This document shows, piece by piece, positions 22,555 through 31,071 of a stretch of 48,792 nucleotides of DNA. The stretch is from a bacterium (GTDB lineage Bacteria > Bacillota > Clostridia > Oscillospirales > Oscillospiraceae). The notes beneath the pieces are model-generated. The model saw only the letters and a program-made list of their open reading frames with translations, had not been told where the DNA came from and searched no databases. The stretch spans positions 1-48,792 of the forward strand of contig JAHYYS010000007.1 of NCBI GenBank assembly GCA_019424865.1, read 5' to 3'. Both the position numbers and the translations under genes were made by a program. Each line of letters begins with the position of its first letter. Position 1 is the first letter of the stretch.

Positions 22555-24234
22555 TCAGCCCGGCAGCAGTTCAAATTCTTCATCGGCCATCCGGATCACA
22601 TCCCCGGCCTTGACGGCATAGGGCTGGTTGCTCACCAGCTGCTGGCCGTTGAGCCAGGTGTGATTCATGGAGTTGTTGTCCACCAGATAATAGCCGTCCT
22701 CTTTTTTCAGGAAATAGGCGTGATCCTTGCCCACCCAGTCATGGCCTCCGGTAATGCAGAAGTCCACAATGCGGCCCTCCCGGCCCACATGGAAAATGGG
22801 CTTGTCAATCACGGCCCGCTGGCCGTTCAGCTTGCGCACCAGACACAGGCGCACGGGACCCTGGGGCTGCTGCCCCTCCGCCCCCGGCTGCTGGCCCAGC
22901 GGCATGGTATGCCCCGCAGAAGCGCCCCCGCCCAGCGGGACCGTGTGCCCCCCCACACCGGGGGCGGGCGGCGGGGTGACAGGCCGGGCAGCCGGCCGGG
23001 GCGGCTGTACTCCGCCCATGGGAGCGGCCTGGGGCCCCGGCTGAGACGGCGGCACCGGGCGCTGGTAGGGCTGCTGCGCCGGCCGCTGGGGCGGAACGGG
23101 CTGCTGAAACTGCTGGGGCGGAACGGGCTGCGGTTGGGCCGGCGGGATCAGGTCCTTTTTCTTTCCAAAGCCCAAAAGGCCCTTTTTGGCCTTATCCTGC
23201 CCGGGGGCAGGGGGCGGAACCGGCACGCCGGGAGCCGCGGGAGGCACCGGCGCCGCAGGGGCCCCGCCGCCCATATTGGGTGCGCCCGGAACCGCGAATC
23301 CAAAGCCCTGGGGCGCAGGGGGCTGCTTCTTCTGGTGCTTTTCCGCCTTTTGACCCTTTCCGCCGCCCAGCAGGGAGAAGCCCCCCTTCTTCCCCGCCTG
23401 CTGTGCAGGGGGGACGGGCTGTGCCGGAGGCACCGGAATCTGCTGACCAGGAACAGGCGGTCTGGGCGGCATCCCGGCTCCCTGGGGCGGCACAGCCGCC
23501 GGCCTGGGCGGTGCTGCGGGGGGCACAGGCTGTCTGGGGGGCGCAGCAGCGGGGAAGCCCTGTCCGGCCACACCTGGATTCACCGGGGGCTGTGGCGGCC
23601 GCTGCCCCACGGGCGCTTTCTGAACCGGAAGGGGCTCCGCCTCTTCAATGTAGCGCGGGGGCGCTCCCTTCTTTGCCGGCGCGCCCATCAGCGTCTTCAG
23701 CTGGGCGTCAAACTGCTCCACGGAGAAGGAGCCGCCGTTCAGGGCGTTGAAAATCACCGCCACATGGCTTCCATCCTCCGTGGGGTCAAAGGTAGTGCGC
23801 TGGATCAGGCTGCGCAGGAACTCCTCCGGCTTGGCGCGTTCCTCATCCTCTCCGCCCAATACGGGGAGATAAGCCAGACGGACTTCCCCCGACATGGGCT
23901 CCACAAAAACGTGCTCCCAGTCCAGCAGCAGCTTGCCCGGGTCCAGCATGTATTCCTGGCACTCCAGCACCGCCCGGCAGAAGCTGGACAAAAAGGCCAG
24001 CAGCTTTTGCCGGCTGATCGTCCCGCCCCAGTAGCCCATCAGGGCTGTCAGGGAGGAGATCTGAAACCGCACCGTCTGCGTCTCATCCACATACATACAG
24101 CTGACCGGCAGCATCCCGGGAATGTCGTTGTAGTTCAGCATCCCCAGAGCGGTGCGGTCCACCTCCTCGCCGGGGGCCAGGCGATAGACCAGAAAGGATC
24201 CCAAAGTCTGATTTTCAAAGGTAAATTCACGCAT
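22555..24234 (-). CDS. DUF6382-like and FHA-domain protein with proline-rich linker
   Basis: 559 residues; AAGGAGG is ten bases upstream. About 1-190 match the DUF6382-type N-terminal domain (LGSFLVYRLAPGEEVDRTAL, LLLDWEHVFVEPMSGEVRLA). A Pro/Gln/Gly-rich linker covers about 215-450, with patches of Lys. It ends with HTVPL and HTMPL (DNA 22933-22947 and 22897-22911), echoing the Thr-x-Pro-Met repeats of the zinc-ribbon protein. The FHA domain occupies about 465-555: HVGREGRIVDFCITGG, then DWVGKDHAYF and NNSMNHTWLNGQQL. The usual VSRxHA is VGKDHA here, so the canonical phosphothreonine-contacting Ser is replaced by Gly. The DUF6382-FHA layout is seen in other Clostridia. It is a likely phospho-dependent scaffold between kinase and pilus proteins. 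Confidence 0.9.
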   Translation of the reverse strand: MREFTFENQTLGSFLVYRLAPGEEVDRTALGMLNYNDIPGMLPVSCMYVDETQTVRFQISSLTALMGYWGGTISRQKLLAFLSSFCRAVLECQEYMLDPGKLLLDWEHVFVEPMSGEVRLAYLPVLGGEDEERAKPEEFLRSLIQRTTFDPTEDGSHVAVIFNALNGGSFSVEQFDAQLKTLMGAPAKKGAPPRYIEEAEPLPVQKAPVGQRPPQPPVNPGVAGQGFPAAAPPRQPVPPAAPPRPAAVPPQGAGMPPRPPVPGQQIPVPPAQPVPPAQQAGKKGGFSLLGGGKGQKAEKHQKKQPPAPQGFGFAVPGAPNMGGGAPAAPVPPAAPGVPVPPPAPGQDKAKKGLLGFGKKKDLIPPAQPQPVPPQQFQQPVPPQRPAQQPYQRPVPPSQPGPQAAPMGGVQPPRPAARPVTPPPAPGVGGHTVPLGGGASAGHTMPLGQQPGAEGQQPQGPVRLCLVRKLNGQRAVIDKPIFHVGREGRIVDFCITGGHDWVGKDHAYFLKKEDGYYLVDNNSMNHTWLNGQQLVSNQPYAVKAGDVIRMADEEFELLPG

Positions 24235-24288
24235 TGCCGCAAAACCTCCTTATATCTCCTGCTCCAGAGCGGCCCTGTCCCGCCGCCC

Positions 24289-24885
24289 TCAGTCCTCCTT
24301 CAGCGACGCACCCCACATGCGGGCGCAGGACTGCTGGGTGGTGGAAAATTCCGCCAGCCCGAAGGGATTGAAGAAAAACTCAACGTTGTAGCTCACCTTA
24401 ATATATAAATCGCTGCCCCGCAGGTCGGACTGGCTGAAATCCAGGCCATTTATCCCGTCCGTTACCCGGAGGGCCTTGAGAATCCCGTCCGCCTTATTCT
24501 GGTCTCCGCCGGCCAGATACCCCACGAAGCGGGCCTTTGCCGCCTCCACCCAGTCCTCTTTCGTAGCGCCGTCCGCCCGGTCATACCAGCGCTCACTGTC
24601 GGAAAAATAGGGGTCGTCAGCCATCGTCCCTGTCAGGTCCATGAAAAAGTTTCGAAGTTGTCCCTGAACTTTGGTGGTACCGGTGAGCTGATCCGTCGCA
24701 TAGGCGTCCAGAGCCAGACTCTGCGTGCTCTCCAGCAGGGCGTGTCCGATGATGTTCTGGGCCATAAACACGGTAATCAGGCCGTACATGGTCAGCACAA
24801 AAAACAGGAACAGCGGCACCACAATGCAGGCCTCCAGCACGGCGGAGCCGTCCTCCTCTTTCCGCAGGCTTTTGAAAACATCCAT
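24289..24885 (-). CDS. TadE-like pseudopilin
   Basis: 198 residues from the ATG at 24885; a 50-residue upstream extension in the same frame overlaps the DUF5702 gene and has no ribosome site. The start lies four bases past the DUF5702 stop with only GATAGG nearby, suggesting translational coupling. The N-terminus MDVFKSLRKEEDGSAVLEAC, with a membrane helix IVVPLFLFFVLTMYGLITVF, is the TadE form: short basic leader, EDGSAVLE, then a hydrophobic helix. TadE and TadF proteins are minor pilins cleaved by the prepilin peptidase and help Flp pilus assembly. The rest is a soluble domain that should face outside. Confidence 0.85.
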   Translation of the reverse strand: MDVFKSLRKEEDGSAVLEACIVVPLFLFFVLTMYGLITVFMAQNIIGHALLESTQSLALDAYATDQLTGTTKVQGQLRNFFMDLTGTMADDPYFSDSERWYDRADGATKEDWVEAAKARFVGYLAGGDQNKADGILKALRVTDGINGLDFSQSDLRGSDLYIKVSYNVEFFFNPFGLAEFSTTQQSCARMWGASLKED

Positions 24886-24889
24886 CCTA

Positions 24890-27571
24890 TCAGTACCCCC
24901 TGTAAATGAGCCGGCTGGTCTGGAACACACTGTTGGTGGACAGGGCCGGGATGGGCAGCAGCTGCACCAGCGACCCGCTGGCCTCCATCCGCAGCATGGT
25001 ATAGCTTTCATCCAGATCGAAGTCTTTGGAGACACCTCCAGCCGCCTGGCTTAGCGACTGGTGTTCCTCCCGATAGACCGTGCTCTCTGTCTGGATAATA
25101 TCCATAAAGCGGTTCAAATAGGAGGTCTCAGAACCGAACACAATCATCAGCAGCAGGGAGTGCTTGGTGTAGTCCATTTCAAACAGATCCGACACCACAT
25201 CCATCGGAGATTTGCTGTCTGACGGCTTGGCTGATGCCGCCTGTTTGGCCACCTCCGTTCCCTGCGCATTGGCCACTTCTGTCTTCAGATCCGCAAGTGT
25301 GCTGTCTGGAATCGCCAAGTCTGTCATCTTTTGTATCAGATCGTCCATGCCGCCAATGGTCAGATAGGGCGCGGTTTTGACCAGAGAGACCTTATCGCCG
25401 TTTACCAGAATCAGGGTATCAATATAGGGCTCCAGGAAGATATAGACAATATAGACCACCGGAGCAAACACATTGGCCGCAGCCGCCAGGGCGGAGACCT
25501 CCTGGTTGGTCAGAATGGCCGGCAGGTTCAGCAGCAGGCGGAACAGATAGAGGGCCGCAAACTGGGCCGCCTGATTGCCCACCTCCGAGTTAAAGCCCCA
25601 GATGATATATTCCAGCTCCGCTCCATTGAAGCTCTTTTTCTCCACGCCCCCGCCGGAGGCCAGGGCCTGGATGATCGTCACCAGGTCGCTGCCCGGATAA
25701 GAAAAGGTTGGCCCGCTGGCGTCATAGGAGATACCGGCATTTCCATAGGAGTAGCCGGTCAGTGCCTTTCCGCCCGTCAGGTTGCTGGTGCGGTTGGGAA
25801 CATTGTAAACCAGATATCCGTTGATCAGCAGGTGCTCATAGATGGCGCCGCCAATCAGTTCCGCCACCCGGGTTACAATCTGCCCCAAGAACTGGACGGT
25901 ATGGGAGATCAGGCTGGCCAGCGCCTCTACAAAGTCCTTAATGGCCTCTAAAAAGTCCCGCAGGTTCTCCGCGTCCCCGGTCAGCCGGCCGGCGGCGTCC
26001 ATCATATCGTCCAGATCGTTCATGATCCGCTCCACCAGGCTGGTATCGAAGGTACCGCCTACCCCATAGGGATCATCCGGGTTGTAGTCCGGGTCAATCT
26101 GCGCCAAGTACTCCTTGGACTTCTCCTCATCCGCTGCATTTCCAGAGGCCAGAGCATAAGCGCCGCTGCCCCGGTCCTTCTCACTGGGCAGACCACCGTA
26201 AGTGCTGTTATAATACCCCTCGTCAAGTTTGGCGTTCAGCGCCGGGTCAATGACTGTTTTGGTGCTGAACAGACTCTCCACCACGTCCATCAGAGAATTA
26301 ATAAAATCCATGGCGCTGGAGGAATTCATTTCCTCCTCCGCCTCGTTCAGCAGCTGATTTAACGTGCTGGTATCCGCCAGACTATCCACCTGGGCGGCGT
26401 GGTAGGTGGCGGCATCCGGCGTGCTCCAGTCTTTGGATACACTGTCGGTGTCATAGCCGTCCACCGCCGTCTCCTCCTTCTGAAGCTGGGCGCTGGCAGC
26501 CAGCAGGTCATCCGACTTAAAGGAGTCCAGACACTGCTGCATCCGCTCGTTCTGCTTAGAGCCAGAGGTCCGCAGGGCCTGCTGCATCGCAGAATGGTTC
26601 TTCACCACATCGTCGTAAATCTCATCGCTGTCATCTTTGTCGTCCTTGCTGTCCGAATTATCCTTGTCGTTCTGATCGTTCTTATCGCCATACTCCGTCT
26701 TGATCAGACTTTCTGCCGTCGTGCTGGTAAAATTGGTCAGACTGGACTCGAACTTCTCTCTGGCCTTCTCCACATCGGTCACCTTGCTTTGCAGCTTGTC
26801 CAGAGAGGAGATCAGATTGGAAATTGCCTTTTTATAGTCCTTGCGCGCCTTCTCGGCCTCATCCACCAAATCATCTTTGGTATCATCCCACTTTTTGGCC
26901 TCATCCTCGTCTGCAGGGCGTTCCGTGTTCAAGTGGCTGATCAGCATAGCCACATTGTTCTGCCAGAGAGTAAAGCCGTCATTGTAGGCCTGAATGTCCG
27001 ATCGGGTGTCCTCAGCAGCGTCCTTCACGTCCTCCAGTGCGATGAGGGCGTCCGCTTCTGCGCTGACCGTATTGCAGCCGGAGGAGAAGGACTCCAAAAC
27101 CGGAACCAGGCCGGTGGCCTTCTCCAGCTCGCTCAGCAGATCATTCACCTGCAGCATGTCAACGGTCAGATTCGCCGGCACAGTCAGCTTGCTGTATTCC
27201 AGCACCTGCCGGCGCAGCACACTGATGTCGGCCAGCGGATACATCCCCTGGGCGGACACAGAAGCCAGACTGACCGATGAAAGGTCCGTCAGCTGAATAT
27301 TGTTCAGATAGCCCATGGCGGAATTTGTCAGATCTCCATCTTGGGACAAAGCCAGCAGTCCGAACCGTTCCTTGAGGTAGCTGTCATAATTGGCCAGGAC
27401 GGAAAATGCACTGGAACCCAGTGCTCCGTCCAGCGCCCGCACTGCGCTTTGATACCGGCCCGCCTCCACCAAAACAGCGGCCAGAGAATAGAAAGGGAGC
27501 AGCAGCAGCGCCAGGAGCAGCGAGATAGCGCCCCGGGTGCCCTTGATCCATTTTTGCTTCCACTTTCTCAT
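24890..27571 (-). CDS. DUF5702-like (TadG-like) large pilus-associated membrane protein
   Basis: 893 residues, with GAGGAGC upstream of the start. The N-terminus (KWIKGTRGAISLLLALLLLP, then FYSLAAVLVEAGRYQSAVRA) is the signature of the clostridial DUF5702 family found with Tad genes: one membrane helix and a long extracytoplasmic part. About 160-360 are predicted coiled coil with an acidic Asp/Lys/Ser-rich stretch (DKNDQNDKDNSDSKDDKD). About 440-640 are more helical repeats, and about 690-760 contain hydrophobic segments (LYLFRLLLNLPAIL and ANVFAPVVYIVYIFLEPYID). It is flanked by the two TadE-like genes, the position TadG takes in other bacteria. A role in anchoring or releasing the pilus at the wall is likely but not proven. 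Confidence 0.85.
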   Translation of the reverse strand: MRKWKQKWIKGTRGAISLLLALLLLPFYSLAAVLVEAGRYQSAVRALDGALGSSAFSVLANYDSYLKERFGLLALSQDGDLTNSAMGYLNNIQLTDLSSVSLASVSAQGMYPLADISVLRRQVLEYSKLTVPANLTVDMLQVNDLLSELEKATGLVPVLESFSSGCNTVSAEADALIALEDVKDAAEDTRSDIQAYNDGFTLWQNNVAMLISHLNTERPADEDEAKKWDDTKDDLVDEAEKARKDYKKAISNLISSLDKLQSKVTDVEKAREKFESSLTNFTSTTAESLIKTEYGDKNDQNDKDNSDSKDDKDDSDEIYDDVVKNHSAMQQALRTSGSKQNERMQQCLDSFKSDDLLAASAQLQKEETAVDGYDTDSVSKDWSTPDAATYHAAQVDSLADTSTLNQLLNEAEEEMNSSSAMDFINSLMDVVESLFSTKTVIDPALNAKLDEGYYNSTYGGLPSEKDRGSGAYALASGNAADEEKSKEYLAQIDPDYNPDDPYGVGGTFDTSLVERIMNDLDDMMDAAGRLTGDAENLRDFLEAIKDFVEALASLISHTVQFLGQIVTRVAELIGGAIYEHLLINGYLVYNVPNRTSNLTGGKALTGYSYGNAGISYDASGPTFSYPGSDLVTIIQALASGGGVEKKSFNGAELEYIIWGFNSEVGNQAAQFAALYLFRLLLNLPAILTNQEVSALAAAANVFAPVVYIVYIFLEPYIDTLILVNGDKVSLVKTAPYLTIGGMDDLIQKMTDLAIPDSTLADLKTEVANAQGTEVAKQAASAKPSDSKSPMDVVSDLFEMDYTKHSLLLMIVFGSETSYLNRFMDIIQTESTVYREEHQSLSQAAGGVSKDFDLDESYTMLRMEASGSLVQLLPIPALSTNSVFQTSRLIYRGY

Positions 27572-27588
27572 GCCTTCAGCTCCTCACA

Positions 27589-28227
27589 TTAAGAAAATAG
27601 GTCCTTCAGCTTGTCAATCATGCCCAGGAACGAGTTCGCCGCACCAAGGAATTTGCTGCTGATGGTGTCCTCAGACAGGGTTTTGACCGTATCCACGGTA
27701 TTGATATAGTCCAGCAGGTCCATACATACGGCATAGCCCGTGGCCTCATAGGTCATCGTCTTGTCCAGCCCGAAATACTGCAGCGCACCTCCCAGGGGAA
27801 TCTCGTACTCTGCCCTTACCGTAACCTCCACATGCCTGCGGGCCAGGCTGTCAGAGACCACGTCCACCTCAATTTCGGGGTCGGATACCGGATAGGCCAG
27901 GCTGCTGATTCCCAGGGACCATGCGGCATACTTTTCTCCCTTGTCCTCGTTTTCCCGCTCCAGGTCGTCGCCCAGATAGCGAAACAGGGACACATTGTCC
28001 ATCAAGTCCACATTCACATAGCCAATCACCGGATCTGTGTTGGGATAGACATAGCTCTGGGCAATACGGGTAGCCGTGTCATTGGCAATATTGGACACCA
28101 TCCACTGCTGATAGAACAAAAAGCCAAGACTCATCAAAAAGACCAGCAGCATAATGGTAATCAGCATGGCAATCATCCCGTCCAGCATCAGGGAGCCGCT
28201 CTCATCTCTGATAAACCGTCGTCTCAT
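27589..28227 (-). CDS. TadE/TadF-like pseudopilin
   Basis: 212 residues from the ATG at 28227, overlapping the stop of the DUF3592-like gene (ATGA) and preceded by GGGAGG at eight bases. The open frame extends upstream to 28419, but that part is Gly/Arg/Ala-rich shadow sequence of the neighbouring gene. The N-terminus MRRRFIRDESGSLMLDGMIA, plus a helix (MLITIMLLVFLMSLGFLFYQ), is TadE-like, with DESGS at the probable leader end. The soluble part has aromatic strands and ends with a helical tail (SFLGMIDKLKDLFS). Together with the TadE at 24289-24885 it provides the usual pair of minor pilins. Confidence 0.82.
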   Translation of the reverse strand: MRRRFIRDESGSLMLDGMIAMLITIMLLVFLMSLGFLFYQQWMVSNIANDTATRIAQSYVYPNTDPVIGYVNVDLMDNVSLFRYLGDDLERENEDKGEKYAAWSLGISSLAYPVSDPEIEVDVVSDSLARRHVEVTVRAEYEIPLGGALQYFGLDKTMTYEATGYAVCMDLLDYINTVDTVKTLSEDTISSKFLGAANSFLGMIDKLKDLFS

Positions 28228-28679
28228 GCTCCGCCTCCCACTTCCGCCAGCGCAAGCAGCCAGTAGACCGCCGCCCACACTGCCACGGGCACCAGCGCCC
28301 GCAGGGTATAGGCCGGTCCCCGCCGCCGCTGGACCGCGCCCCAGATTTCCGCCCGATCCGGTCTGCCCTCCGGGTAATAGAGGCTGACCCGCTCGGGAAC
28401 CGGAGCGCCCAGGGTACATTTGTACGAGTAGGCCACCCCGTCCACCTCGTAGTCATAGCGAACCCGCCAGCGGTTCTGCCTCAGCCTGCTGTTCTGTGCA
28501 CCCATGTCCGGAGGAAGATATGCTTTATCTGCCAGCACGCCCTCTGCCACACGGCCCTGGCGCCAGGCCTCCCGGGCCATCTTCTCTCCCGCCGGCCGGA
28601 CACGCCGGGTAGCCAGTAAAAACGGGATTCCGATCACCAGGGCTGCTGCCGCTGCAATCAGCATACGGACCAAGTCCAT
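28224..28679 (-). CDS. Small membrane protein, DUF3592-like
   Basis: 151 residues. A first membrane helix (about 5-24, MLIAAAAALVIGIPFLLATR) is followed by a soluble stretch with RWRVRYDYEVDGVAYSYK and RVSLYYPEGRPDRAEIW. The last helix is near 127-145 (ALVPVAVWAAVYWLLALAEV). The YxYxVDGxxYxx...YYPxxPxxA pattern between two helices is like the DUF3592 family of small exported proteins. It lies 21 bp after the WG-repeat gene and overlaps the TadE-like gene. The role in the Tad system is unknown. Confidence 0.78.
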   Translation of the reverse strand: MDLVRMLIAAAAALVIGIPFLLATRRVRPAGEKMAREAWRQGRVAEGVLADKAYLPPDMGAQNSRLRQNRWRVRYDYEVDGVAYSYKCTLGAPVPERVSLYYPEGRPDRAEIWGAVQRRRGPAYTLRALVPVAVWAAVYWLLALAEVGGGA

Positions 28680-28700
28680 GTTCCGCTCCCTCCCCTGTTC

Positions 28701-30035
28701 TCAGCGGGCCACGACCCACTGAATCATCTGATAGGAACCGTCAGCCTCCAGCTGCACCGGACAGCTTCCGTCCTCCGGAGAGAAGTACCCCGCGTCGGCA
28801 AACTGATAGTCCACCACCAGCTGGCCCTCCTCATCAATAAAGCCCCACAGGCCGTCCTTGCACACAGCGGCCACGCCGCCGGAAAAGCTGCGGGCCTGGT
28901 CATAGGCCGGAGCTATCACTTCCTCCCCGTCCTCATCCACAAAGCCCCACAGGCCGTCCCGGCAGAAGGCGATGGCCCCGTCGAGATGTACATCAATGTC
29001 GTCACATTGGAAGCCCTCTCTCGGCTTCCAGCTGCTGGAATAGATGCCCCAGCTGCCCCCGGACTCGGCCAGAATGCACCCGTCCTGATCATACCGGCCC
29101 GCTGCATCCAGGCGGATATCCTCCCAGAGGCCCTCTTCAGCCTGCTCACCCTGTTCGTCAATGATCTGCCAGCCCTCGCTGGTGCGGACGGCGGCCTGGC
29201 CGTCCTGGAAGCTGCCCGCCTCCAGATAGCCGGACAGCACGGCCTGACCGTCATCGCTGAAATAGCTCCAGGTCTCCTCCCCCGCAAGCTGAATGGGGGT
29301 CAGGCCCTCGCTGCGGCAGCCCGCCTGGGCCGCGGTCCCCTGATAGTGGGCCCTTGGCGTTCCCGCGTCATCCATCAGCCAGCTGTCCCCGTCAGCATCG
29401 GTGACCACTACCATTCCGTCGGCGCTGACCGGTCCCATCATAGGGTAGACAGCAGACAGCATAGTCTCCCCCGCAGAGGTGTAAAGGCCCCACCCCTCCC
29501 GGTCCTGAACTACATAACAGCCGTCCCAGCTGCCGGGCAGGACCTGAATATAGGAGCGGTAATTCACGTCGAAGGCATAGTACACCGCCTGCCGCTGCTC
29601 CTTCAGCGTATCGCTGGAGGCCCGGGCATTCTCCGCCCGGTTCAGGACGCGGTATGCCTCGGAGTAGTCCTCCCGGTCCAGATAGATCTGAACATACTGC
29701 TCCCAGAAGGCCTCCTCCCGGGGATAGTCGCCGCAGGCGCGGGAGAGCAGATCGGCGAAATCATTCCGCACGGCGCTGGTGTTATTCTGGCCGTAGTAGA
29801 CCTGGTAGACCTCCGCCAGCTCCTGATAGAGCTCCTTGGAGGGACTTTGTGCCAGCGCCTGTTCATAATTCTGGATGGACATGGCATACAGCTCCTGGTC
29901 CCGGTAGCTGCGCGCCAGCTCAATAGCGTCCGACTGCGCGGCGGACTGGCTCGCCTGGCCACCCAGCAGGACCATCCACCCGGCCCCCATCAGCAGCACC
30001 AGCAAAATAGCAACGGAAACACGCGTCTGATTCAT
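28701..30035 (-). CDS. Membrane-anchored TPR and WG-repeat protein
   Basis: 444 residues from the ATG at 30035 (GGGGAGA seven bases upstream). An N-terminal membrane anchor (about 5-25, VSVAILLVLLMGAGWMVLLG) has no lipobox. About 35-150 are TPR helices (SYRDQELYAMSIQNYEQALA). From about 165 to the end are WG (KWG) beta repeats: DREGWGLYTSAGETML, then SDDGQAVLSGYLEAG, GSWGIYSSSW, DGLWGFVDEDGEEVIAPAYD and KDGLWGFIDEEGQLVVDYQF. WG repeats form surface binding sheets. It sits between the prepilin peptidase and the small membrane gene, so it may display a binding surface next to the pilus base. Like the lipoproteins of the array it joins TPRs to a beta-repeat ectodomain. Confidence 0.88.
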   Translation of the reverse strand: MNQTRVSVAILLVLLMGAGWMVLLGGQASQSAAQSDAIELARSYRDQELYAMSIQNYEQALAQSPSKELYQELAEVYQVYYGQNNTSAVRNDFADLLSRACGDYPREEAFWEQYVQIYLDREDYSEAYRVLNRAENARASSDTLKEQRQAVYYAFDVNYRSYIQVLPGSWDGCYVVQDREGWGLYTSAGETMLSAVYPMMGPVSADGMVVVTDADGDSWLMDDAGTPRAHYQGTAAQAGCRSEGLTPIQLAGEETWSYFSDDGQAVLSGYLEAGSFQDGQAAVRTSEGWQIIDEQGEQAEEGLWEDIRLDAAGRYDQDGCILAESGGSWGIYSSSWKPREGFQCDDIDVHLDGAIAFCRDGLWGFVDEDGEEVIAPAYDQARSFSGGVAAVCKDGLWGFIDEEGQLVVDYQFADAGYFSPEDGSCPVQLEADGSYQMIQWVVAR

Positions 30036-30062
30036 TGTCGTTCTCCCCCATGTCCACACAAG

Positions 30063-30701
30063 TTAATAGGTTCCCAAAATCAGGCAGAGCAGAAAGCCCA
30101 CTGCAAAGAAGGGCGCGAAGGGAATGGAGTCCTTCAGCGTGGCCTTTCGGGCCAGCAGAAGGACTACGGCGCACACCAGCGCCGCCAGCTGGGCCAGGAT
30201 CAGCGTACACATGCCTCCATACAGCCCCAGCAGAAGAGACAGGGCGCTGAACAGCTTGATGTCTCCCATCCCGATGCCGCCCCGGCTGATCAGCCGGCAC
30301 AGCCCCAGCACAGCCAGCAGCCCGACGCCCCCCAGCACGCCGGCCAGCAGCAGCCCGGCGGCTCGCTCCCGGCGCAGGAGAAAATCCAGCGCCGTGCACA
30401 CCGCGAAGCCGGCCAGCAGCAGCACAGACAGCAGGTTTGGGATCCGCCGGCGGGTCAAATCCACCCCGGCGGCGGCACACAGGGCCGCCATCACCAGCAG
30501 CAGCCGCAGCTGATCCAGGGCCGCGGCGGTACGCAGGGCGGCAAACCAGCCCCCGACCGCTCCCACGGCGCCGGCCGCCGCCAGCAGGCTCCACTGCCAG
30601 CGGCCGGACAGCTCCCGATGGGGCCGGATCTCATGTTGTATCACGGCGGCCTGTGCTCCTGCGCAGCAGGCCGCCCATATCAATGCGCTGAATACCGGCA
30701 T
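30063..30701 (-). CDS. cpaA: Prepilin peptidase, CpaA/TadV type
   Basis: 212 residues with about six to seven membrane helices. The two catalytic aspartates of type IV prepilin peptidases are recognisable: the first in AAGVDLTRRRIPN, the second in the GMGDIKLFSAL motif (GxGD). The N-methylation and zinc-binding domain of the larger PilD enzymes is absent, as expected for the CpaA/TadV group. It should cleave the leader of the Flp pilin encoded just upstream and of the TadE-like proteins. The stop is 28 bp before the WG-repeat gene. Confidence 0.9.
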   Translation of the reverse strand: MPVFSALIWAACCAGAQAAVIQHEIRPHRELSGRWQWSLLAAAGAVGAVGGWFAALRTAAALDQLRLLLVMAALCAAAGVDLTRRRIPNLLSVLLLAGFAVCTALDFLLRRERAAGLLLAGVLGGVGLLAVLGLCRLISRGGIGMGDIKLFSALSLLLGLYGGMCTLILAQLAALVCAVVLLLARKATLKDSIPFAPFFAVGFLLCLILGTY

Positions 30702-30754
30702 TCCAAGCAGTCTCCTCTTCCCGTTGTCAGAATTGCCTGTTTTGATGTTCCGGC

Positions 30755-30785
30755 GCTCCCCCGGAGGTTTGACCTCCGGGGGAGC
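30755..30785 (-). other. Stem-loop downstream of the flp pilin gene
   Basis: A perfect 14-bp stem (GCTCCCCCGGAGGT with ACCTCCGGGGGAGC) and a three-base loop, 19 bp past the flp stop. There is no T-run, so it probably attenuates or stabilises rather than fully terminates. This would favour high pilin expression relative to the genes behind it. Confidence 0.7.
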
Positions 30786-30803
30786 CGGCCGGTGTCCCGG
30801 AGA

Positions 30804-31007
30804 TCAGAAGTTGTCCAGGAAGTCCTGTACCTTCTCAGAGACGGCGCTGGTGATCTGGTCGCCGAAGCCGATAAAAATCGCCACCAGGCCCAGACCAATT
30901 GCCAGGAGCACCAGAACCTGGATAATCTCCATGCCCCGCTCGTCCTCTTTCCAGTCCTGCAGCTTCTGCATCGCCCGCAGAGCCCATACATTCAGCCGAT
31001 TCATCAT
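30804..31007 (-). CDS. flp: Flp-type pilin
   Basis: 67 residues. The leader ends DWKEDERG, followed by MEIIQVLVLLAIGLGLVAIF, a long hydrophobic helix, then a short polar tail ending FLDNF. This is the Flp1/type IVb pilin layout: short, with a leader cut after Gly and a helix right after it. The residue five after the cut is Gln where many Flp pilins have Glu. AGGAGG precedes the start by about eight bases; a second ATG follows immediately (31004). The gene is flanked by hairpins at 31045-31071 and 30755-30785. Confidence 0.88.
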   Translation of the reverse strand: MMNRLNVWALRAMQKLQDWKEDERGMEIIQVLVLLAIGLGLVAIFIGFGDQITSAVSEKVQDFLDNF

Positions 31008-31044
31008 AACAAATTCCTCCTATCAATAGAATACACATTTTATT

Positions 31045-31071
31045 ATTTATCTCGCCGGAGCGAGGATAAAT
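31045..31071 (-). other. Stem-loop between tadC and flp
   Basis: ATTTATCTCGC (31045-31055) pairs with GCGAGGATAAAT (31060-31071) with one bulge, beginning at the last base of the tadC stop codon. It marks the 5' side of the flp segment. A TTGATT...GATAAA pair with 17-bp spacing overlaps it and could be a pilin promoter, but this is weak. Confidence 0.55.
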
